From contig JAKSTM010000013.1 in the NCBI GenBank assembly GCA_024402565.1, positions 1 through 43,131 on the forward strand: 43,131 nucleotides of DNA, written 5' to 3'. The notes beneath the pieces were generated by a model, which worked only from the letters and a program-made list of their open reading frames with translations, was not told the DNA's origin and did no database searches. How positions within the stretch are numbered: the stretch's first letter is position 1; each line of letters begins with the position of its first letter. The stretch is from Treponema sp. (lineage in GTDB: Bacteria > Spirochaetota > Spirochaetia > Treponematales > Treponemataceae). The position numbers and the translations under genes are program-made. This document shows positions 38,237 to 43,131 of this stretch, in pieces.

Positions 38237-39043
38237 CTAATGTTTGTTCACCTCCGAAATGCCGTCACCCATAAAGTTAAATCCCAGTACCATCAGGATA
38301 AGCATAATGGCAGGAATAAGAACTGAATAAGGCGACTGGAAAATAAAGCGCTGGCCGTCAGAAAGCATCTGACCAAAGCTAGGGTTCGGCGGCTGAATTC
38401 CAAGTCCCAGATAACTGAGTCCGCTTTCACTTAAAATTGCCAGCGAAAGATTCAGGTTTGCCGTTACAAGAACATCGCTCAAAACGTTAGGGAGAATGTG
38501 GCGGAAAATAATTCTGAAACTTCCCGCACCTTTAGCCACGCTTGATTTCACAAAGAGTGAGTTTTTATATTTTATAAATCCGCCGCGAACAATTCGTGTC
38601 ATGCGCGGAATACTCATAATTGTCAGAGCAAGAATTGTAATGCTTATGCGAGCGCCCAGAACACTTATAAGCATAAGGGCAAGAAGAATGCCCGGAAATG
38701 CCATCTGAGTTTCGATGAGCTTTGAAATTACTGCATCCACCCATTTTCCAAAATAGCCAGCCAATGCGCCAAGAACAATTCCAATAAGTGAACCGAAAAT
38801 CATTACGCAAAGTCCAACAAGGAGAGAGTTCCGTGTTCCCACAATGAGGCGCGAAAAAACGTCACGGCCAAGGTGATCTGTTCCAAGAAGATGAGCAGCT
38901 GAGGCTTTCTGAAATTTGTTGAAAGCATCTGTTGCCGTCGGATCATATGGAAGAAAAATCAGACCAATGAACATGTAAATTACAATCAGCGAAACAATGA
39001 CAAAACCCGCAAGGAAAGTTTTGTTCTGGAAGTACTTTTTCAT
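38237..39043 (-). CDS. oppC: Oligopeptide-type ABC transporter permease OppC/DppC
   Basis: The 268-residue permease has an N-terminal anchor helix (FLAGFVIVSLIVIYMFIGLIF) followed by LGTDHLGRDVFSRLIVGTRNSLLVG, the OppC start of the transmembrane domain. Five more helices follow. The coupling-helix region KSSVAKGAGSFRIIFRHILPNV is intact. GGAGG precedes the ATG, which overlaps the oppB stop as ATGA. Confidence 0.93.
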   Translation of the reverse strand: MKKYFQNKTFLAGFVIVSLIVIYMFIGLIFLPYDPTATDAFNKFQKASAAHLLGTDHLGRDVFSRLIVGTRNSLLVGLCVMIFGSLIGIVLGALAGYFGKWVDAVISKLIETQMAFPGILLALMLISVLGARISITILALTIMSIPRMTRIVRGGFIKYKNSLFVKSSVAKGAGSFRIIFRHILPNVLSDVLVTANLNLSLAILSESGLSYLGLGIQPPNPSFGQMLSDGQRFIFQSPYSVLIPAIMLILMVLGFNFMGDGISEVNKH

Positions 39044-39996
39044 TTGCGTACCTCCCGGGTTCGTGGATCAATCACGTGGTAAAGAACATCAACAATAAAA
39101 TTCACAGAAACAGTAATTACTGCCAGATACAGAACAAGACCCTGAATCAAAGGAAAGTCACGGCTTGTAATGGAAGTTGCTATAAGGCGGCCGATTCCTG
39201 GCAGTGAAAAAACATTTTCAATGATAATACTTCCGCCAAGAATATCAGTAACAATGAGCCCCAAAGTTGTAACAACGCAGATAAGGCTGTTACGGAGAAT
39301 ATGAACGAATACAATGCGTCCTGTACTCAAACCTTTGCTCCGGGCTGTGCGAACATAGTCCAGACTTTTCTGCATTGTAAAATCAGTTTTCAGATAACGG
39401 GCAAGAATTGCGCTGGAACCGAATGAAAGTGACAGAGCGGGAAGAAACATGGTCCGTAAACTCTGAAGAGGATTCTGAAAAAATGAAACATATCCCATGG
39501 AAGGAAATAGTTTCAGAATCACAGTAAAAATCATTATCAGAAGGATTGCTGTACAGAAGCCCGGTGTTGAAAGCCAGATCTGATCAAATACTTCAAGAAC
39601 CTTTACTGATTTTTTTCTAGAATACTGACCCATTACAATTCCAAGAGGCAGCCCGATTAAAACAGTCAAAACAAGGGAAAAAAGCCCAAGAGAAAAAGTA
39701 ACTCCGAATGCTTTTGAAATGATTACTGAAACCTTCTGGCCATAGCGGTAAGAATAGCCCAAGTCTCCCCGGAGCACACCGGCAATCCAGGAAAAATAAC
39801 GGGCGTAAAGCGGCTGGTCCAGATGGAATTCTGCTTCCAGAGCCTGGATTTGTGCAGTATCGGCATCCGGACCAAGTATTGCCAGGGCAGGATTCCCCGG
39901 CAGGATATTGAACGTAAAAAATGTGATAAGGGTTACAAGAAAAATTGTAATCAGAAGTCCTGAAACCTTTTTAATGTAAAACTTTACCTTATCCAT
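39040..39996 (-). CDS. oppB: Oligopeptide-type ABC transporter permease OppB/DppB
   Basis: The 318-residue permease has six transmembrane helices. It starts VSGLLITIFLVTLITFFTFNILPGNPA and contains LGYSYRYGQKVSVIISKAFGVTFSLGLFSLVLTVLIGLPLGIVMG. The coupling segment RTARSKGLSTGRIVFVHILRNSL and the C-terminal SITSRDFPLIQGLVLYLAV are typical. Only a weak ribosome-binding site is visible. The start lies 21 bp after the oppA stop. Confidence 0.92.
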   Translation of the reverse strand: MDKVKFYIKKVSGLLITIFLVTLITFFTFNILPGNPALAILGPDADTAQIQALEAEFHLDQPLYARYFSWIAGVLRGDLGYSYRYGQKVSVIISKAFGVTFSLGLFSLVLTVLIGLPLGIVMGQYSRKKSVKVLEVFDQIWLSTPGFCTAILLIMIFTVILKLFPSMGYVSFFQNPLQSLRTMFLPALSLSFGSSAILARYLKTDFTMQKSLDYVRTARSKGLSTGRIVFVHILRNSLICVVTTLGLIVTDILGGSIIIENVFSLPGIGRLIATSITSRDFPLIQGLVLYLAVITVSVNFIVDVLYHVIDPRTREVRK

Positions 39997-40017
39997 TACT
40001 TACTATTATAGATGTTT

Positions 40018-41517
40018 TTATTCAAAATAGTAACTTGAAAGATCATAGAAAACTACAGGATAGCAAACATAACCTTTCACGTTTTTCTGAGTAAGAACTG
40101 CATTGTTCGGGTCACAGATGAATACAGCCGGTGCATCTTCTGCCAGGTATTTCTGACATTCCTTGTATTTTGCTGTCTGTTCTTCCTGAGTCAGAGCTCC
40201 GAAAGCTTCATCAAATGCCTTGTCAAAAGCAGGATTTTTGTAATTAACGAAGTTGCGTTTGTATGTTGAATAGTAACGTCTCAGAATATTACTTGGTTCA
40301 AGCTTTCCGCCAAAGGCGATTACCGAAGTTTCGTAATCTTTCTGTGTGTAAACGCGACTGAGCCATGTTGTCCATTCAATGCCTTCGATTTTTGCTTTAA
40401 TTCCAATCTGTGCCAGATTGTTTACAATAACCTGAGCAGTATCCATATGAGCCTGATAATTTGAAGGAACAGTGATTGTCATTTCAAAACCGTCAGCATA
40501 ACCAGCTTCAGCAAGAAGAGCCTTTGCACGGTCAGGATCATAAGGATTTTCATTTACTAATTCATCGTTATAGTAGCTTTTCATGATTGGTGAGAAGTTT
40601 GAATAAAGCTCTGTTGCACTTGAATCCATTACACCGGCGATGATTTCTTTTTTGTTTACTGCCATAGAGATTGCTTTTCTGACACGAACATCATCGTAAG
40701 GTTTTACCAGGTTATTCATGGCAAGAATCTGAACCATGTTCTGTGGTGTGTTTACAAGTGTGAAGTTTGAAGACATTGCCTTTGCAGTACCTGGTGTAAT
40801 GAGCTGGGCAACATCAATCTGATTTGAGCTGAGAGCACTGAGTGTAGCACTTTCATTTGTCATTACGTAAAGTTCAACTGTCTTGATTTTTCCTTTACGA
40901 GCTTTGTTCCAGTATTCATCGTTTCTTTCCAGCACCACTTTGTTGTGAATATCGTATGAAACAAACTTGTAAGGACCTGAACCGATAATCGGATCATCAG
41001 CTGTGGCACCGTCTTTTACAACAGGACATGTGGCACAAAGGTTTACAAATTCACTTGAAGGTGATTTCAAAGTGATTTCTACAACACCTGCAGAAGGAGA
41101 CTCAACAGAAGAAACGATTGTCATGCTGTCGTTTGTTACTGTGAAACCGTCCAGTCCAGCCATGTTCTTATATGTGTAAATAACATCCTTTTCTGTAAGA
41201 GCAGAACCGTCGTGGAATTTTATTCCGCTTTCCAGATTGAAAGTATATTTGAGACCATCTTCACTTACAGACCAACTCTTTGCAATCTGAGGAATAATTT
41301 TTCCAGCAGCGTCAAAGAATGTAAGTGAATCGTAAATATTATAGATAATCGCTTTACTGTCTGAACTTGCAGCTTTCCATGGAAAGAAAGCATCTGGTTC
41401 TGATGAAATACTGATTTTGATAACATCCTGTGCAGCCTTTTTTTCTCCACAAGAAACAAAAAGGGCTCCAACAAAACAAATTGCCAGAGCCAATGAAATA
41501 GTTTTGATTTTTTTCAC
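40018..41517 (-). CDS. oppA: Family-5 substrate-binding lipoprotein, OppA-like
   Basis: The 499-residue binding protein has a lipoprotein signal (KTISLALAICFVGALFVSC), with lipidation expected at Cys23. The family-5 fold is recognisable from EPDAFFPWKAASSDSKAIIYNIYDSL, LKYTFNLESGIKFHDGSALTEKDVIYTYKN, and VRVRKAISMAVNKKEI...NPYDPDRAKALLAEAGY. Family-5 proteins bind peptides, nickel or oligosaccharides. The upstream GH43 gene makes a plant-cell-wall oligosaccharide plausible. The start codon is GTG; the upstream AGGA is at a suitable distance and no nearer ATG exists. It heads the oppABCDF operon. Confidence 0.93.
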   Translation of the reverse strand: MKKIKTISLALAICFVGALFVSCGEKKAAQDVIKISISSEPDAFFPWKAASSDSKAIIYNIYDSLTFFDAAGKIIPQIAKSWSVSEDGLKYTFNLESGIKFHDGSALTEKDVIYTYKNMAGLDGFTVTNDSMTIVSSVESPSAGVVEITLKSPSSEFVNLCATCPVVKDGATADDPIIGSGPYKFVSYDIHNKVVLERNDEYWNKARKGKIKTVELYVMTNESATLSALSSNQIDVAQLITPGTAKAMSSNFTLVNTPQNMVQILAMNNLVKPYDDVRVRKAISMAVNKKEIIAGVMDSSATELYSNFSPIMKSYYNDELVNENPYDPDRAKALLAEAGYADGFEMTITVPSNYQAHMDTAQVIVNNLAQIGIKAKIEGIEWTTWLSRVYTQKDYETSVIAFGGKLEPSNILRRYYSTYKRNFVNYKNPAFDKAFDEAFGALTQEEQTAKYKECQKYLAEDAPAVFICDPNNAVLTQKNVKGYVCYPVVFYDLSSYYFE

Positions 41518-41564
41518 AATGCAGTCCTTAATCTGATGCTAATCAGTGTGTGTTATTTATTGAA

Positions 41565-41573
41565 AATATATCA
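41565..41573 (-). promoter_or_regulatory. Extended -10 promoter of the opp operon
   Basis: The minus strand reads TGATATATT, the same extended -10 as before ybaK and one base from that of the Crp-like gene. No good -35 is seen. The leader would be about 40 nt. Confidence 0.45.
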
Positions 41574-41630
41574 AAAAAGAATGGAAAAAGACAGTAAAAT
41601 TTATATAAGACAAAATAGTATTATCTTATA

Positions 41631-41683
41631 TACAGTTATAGAAGAAAACTATAACTGTACTATTTTTAATAGTTTTTACTATT
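41631..41683 (-). terminator. Two AT-rich hairpins after the GH43 gene
   Basis: AATAGT-TTTT-ACTATT (41668-41683) overlaps the GH43 stop codon. TACAGTTATAG (41631-41641) and CTATAACTGTA (41649-41659) then form a perfect 11-bp stem with a 7-nt loop. The second hairpin may terminate the GH43 transcript, but no long T run follows on the minus strand. Alternatively it is an operator for the opp genes. Confidence 0.5.
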
Positions 41684-43131
41684 TGTTACGAAATCTACGG
41701 AATTTTCCAATGCCGCCGCTTTCTTCTGTGCTGTAAACAAAAAGCCCTGCGCGAACACCACAGAAATGATCCAGCATGAAGCGAAGTTTATGAGGCTTCC
41801 CTATCTGCTTCCATTCCGCCTCAGCCTTTTCTACAGGTCTCCACCAGAAAGTCACTTCATCCTTCAAGTTTGTAAAATTAAAATCAAGCTTTACTTCAAC
41901 CGAATTGCCTTCAATTTCAATTTCATCTGTAATCTTGTCCGGGTTTCTGTTATTGCGGTTCTGTTCAATTTTTCCGTCAGGATAATTTGTCTCTCCACGA
42001 ACCACAAAAGTTTTTCCATTTTTCTTTGTAAGTCCCACAAATCCATAACAGCTTTCAAAAGCAGCAAGTCCAATAACGTCGCCGTTTTTCAATTCCGAAG
42101 AATCAACAATGACACTTGCTTTGGGCTTTACGCCCACAACGCGCTGAGTCAAAGTATTGCGCACTGTTACAAGATTCTGTTTTCTGTATTCTGTCCGGAT
42201 GCAAAGAGCGCCCCCTGCCTTTTCGCCTTCACAGTCAGAAGCTGGTTCAATCCACCAGTTTTCATCTTTTGGAATATGATTCCATTCCCAGGCTGACTTA
42301 AGTTTCGGATGGAATTTTCCTTCTAAGATCTCCCCAGAGACGTCGCGCCCTGTTCCAATAGATACGTCTCCCAGGGCGACTTCACCGCCTGTAAAGATTT
42401 CACCAGCCTTATAATCAAAATCATCACTCTGAGCCAAAGGTTCATAATTATAGCCCGGGTTATAATCTTTCACTTCAAGAGACTTTGGAGCTTTGCCATC
42501 AATGCCGAATTCAGGATAACCGTCAGCTCTGAAAGTGACAGGCACCAGACAAGGCATGCGTCCCTGAGCGCCATGATCCTGAAACAGAACGGCGTACCAG
42601 TCTCCGTCAGGCGTATCAACAATTCCGCCCTGAGCAACGCCTGCGCCAAACTCACCCATATCGGAACAAAGAACATCTCCGCCTTTCCATTCCCCATTCA
42701 GATCATCTGCCATGAAAACGGCTTCAGTTCTCATGCTGTTCTTTGGCCAGTGAATTAATGTCAAAAGATATTTTCCGTTCACTTTGTAAAGATGACTTCC
42801 TTCATAACCAAGGGGCACTTCGTCACTGTCACGAAGAATCAGTTTATCAAGGCCGCCGGCTTTTGGAGTAAAATCTTCTGAAAGTTCTGTAAGACGGATT
42901 TCGCGGTTTCCGTGAACTACAAAAATGCGGCCGTCATCATCAAAGAAAAGTCCCGGGTCATAATAAAAACCCGGAATCTTTTTCTGAGTCCATGGGCCTT
43001 CCACATTTTCTGCTGTGTAAAGATATGAGCTGTGAGTATCGTTGGCAATGTGAAGAACGTAAAACTTCCCGTTGTGAAACTTTAAGGAAGCTGCCCACAT
43101 TCCGCTTCCATAAATATTCTTGCCGTTTTCC
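41679..43131 (-). CDS. GH43-family glycosidase (beta-xylosidase/arabinofuranosidase type), 5' end outside the window
   Basis: At least 483 residues are present, and the frame is open to the edge of the window, so the N-terminus is missing. The five-bladed propeller of GH43 is visible: SGMWAASLKFHNGKFYVLHIAN, IPGFYYDPGLFFDDDGRIFVVHG (with the transition-state-tuning Asp), and GYEGSHLYKVNGKYLLTLIHW with the general acid Glu. The nucleophile-side Asp blade lies beyond the window. The C-terminal 200 residues form a beta-sandwich of GH43_C2 type (KLDFNFTNLKDEVTFWW). Substrate is likely a xylan or arabinan side chain. It is upstream of and parallel to the opp operon, with 160 bp between. Confidence 0.88.
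   Translation of the reverse strand, partial: ENGKNIYGSGMWAASLKFHNGKFYVLHIANDTHSSYLYTAENVEGPWTQKKIPGFYYDPGLFFDDDGRIFVVHGNREIRLTELSEDFTPKAGGLDKLILRDSDEVPLGYEGSHLYKVNGKYLLTLIHWPKNSMRTEAVFMADDLNGEWKGGDVLCSDMGEFGAGVAQGGIVDTPDGDWYAVLFQDHGAQGRMPCLVPVTFRADGYPEFGIDGKAPKSLEVKDYNPGYNYEPLAQSDDFDYKAGEIFTGGEVALGDVSIGTGRDVSGEILEGKFHPKLKSAWEWNHIPKDENWWIEPASDCEGEKAGGALCIRTEYRKQNLVTVRNTLTQRVVGVKPKASVIVDSSELKNGDVIGLAAFESCYGFVGLTKKNGKTFVVRGETNYPDGKIEQNRNNRNPDKITDEIEIEGNSVEVKLDFNFTNLKDEVTFWWRPVEKAEAEWKQIGKPHKLRFMLDHFCGVRAGLFVYSTEESGGIGKFRRFRNK

Overview
The window looks like a fibre-associated Treponema (Spirochaetota) chromosome. This rests on recognition, not on a marker gene. The genes are AT-rich, and there is a very large Ig-repeat lipoprotein, a TrpXYZ-type transporter, a desulfoferrodoxin/ferritin pair (anaerobe), a GH43 glycosidase and short GC-rich palindromes between genes. 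No rRNA, tRNA, phage, IS element or CRISPR array was recognised.

Region 1-2000 is accessory. A PD-(D/E)XK-like orphan gene (214-1026) sits between two copies of a roughly 110-bp direct repeat. The right copy belongs to an array with an 83-84 bp period, in which inverted GCTATAAAT boxes bracket variable 34-bp segments. A GC-rich stretch without a convincing gene separates the gene from the array.

Region 2000-8350 holds, on the minus strand, hsp20 (with a sigma-54-like promoter and a hairpin-rich leader), a YozG-type HTH / DUF2975 membrane protein pair, a B12-binding radical SAM protein and a PHP phosphoesterase. A double-cNMP Crp-like regulator follows on the plus strand. The radical SAM gene carries two in-frame arrays of a GC-rich 39-bp palindromic repeat.

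Region 8350-10840 is a plus-strand run: a DUF308 membrane protein, thyX, ybaB and recR. Region 10940-12660 (minus) encodes ferritin, desulfoferrodoxin and a membrane-anchored LuxR-like regulator. ybaK follows on the plus strand and may be leaderless. Region 13231-29737 is an all-minus run: the 4234-residue lipoprotein, then an FMN-dependent oxidoreductase, an EamA transporter, a threonine aldolase-like enzyme and a DUF5718-type protein, in transcription order.

Region 29960-32950 encodes a TrpXYZ-type ABC importer behind a good promoter, with a GC-rich hairpin between the binding-protein and permease genes. A solitary beta-class DNA methyltransferase, pyrF, a PIN/RHH toxin-antitoxin pair with a clear operator, and a small acidic protein follow. 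The window ends with an oppABCDF-type operon and a GH43 glycosidase upstream on the same strand, cut by the window edge. That adjacency makes an oligosaccharide substrate for the Opp system a fair alternative to peptides.
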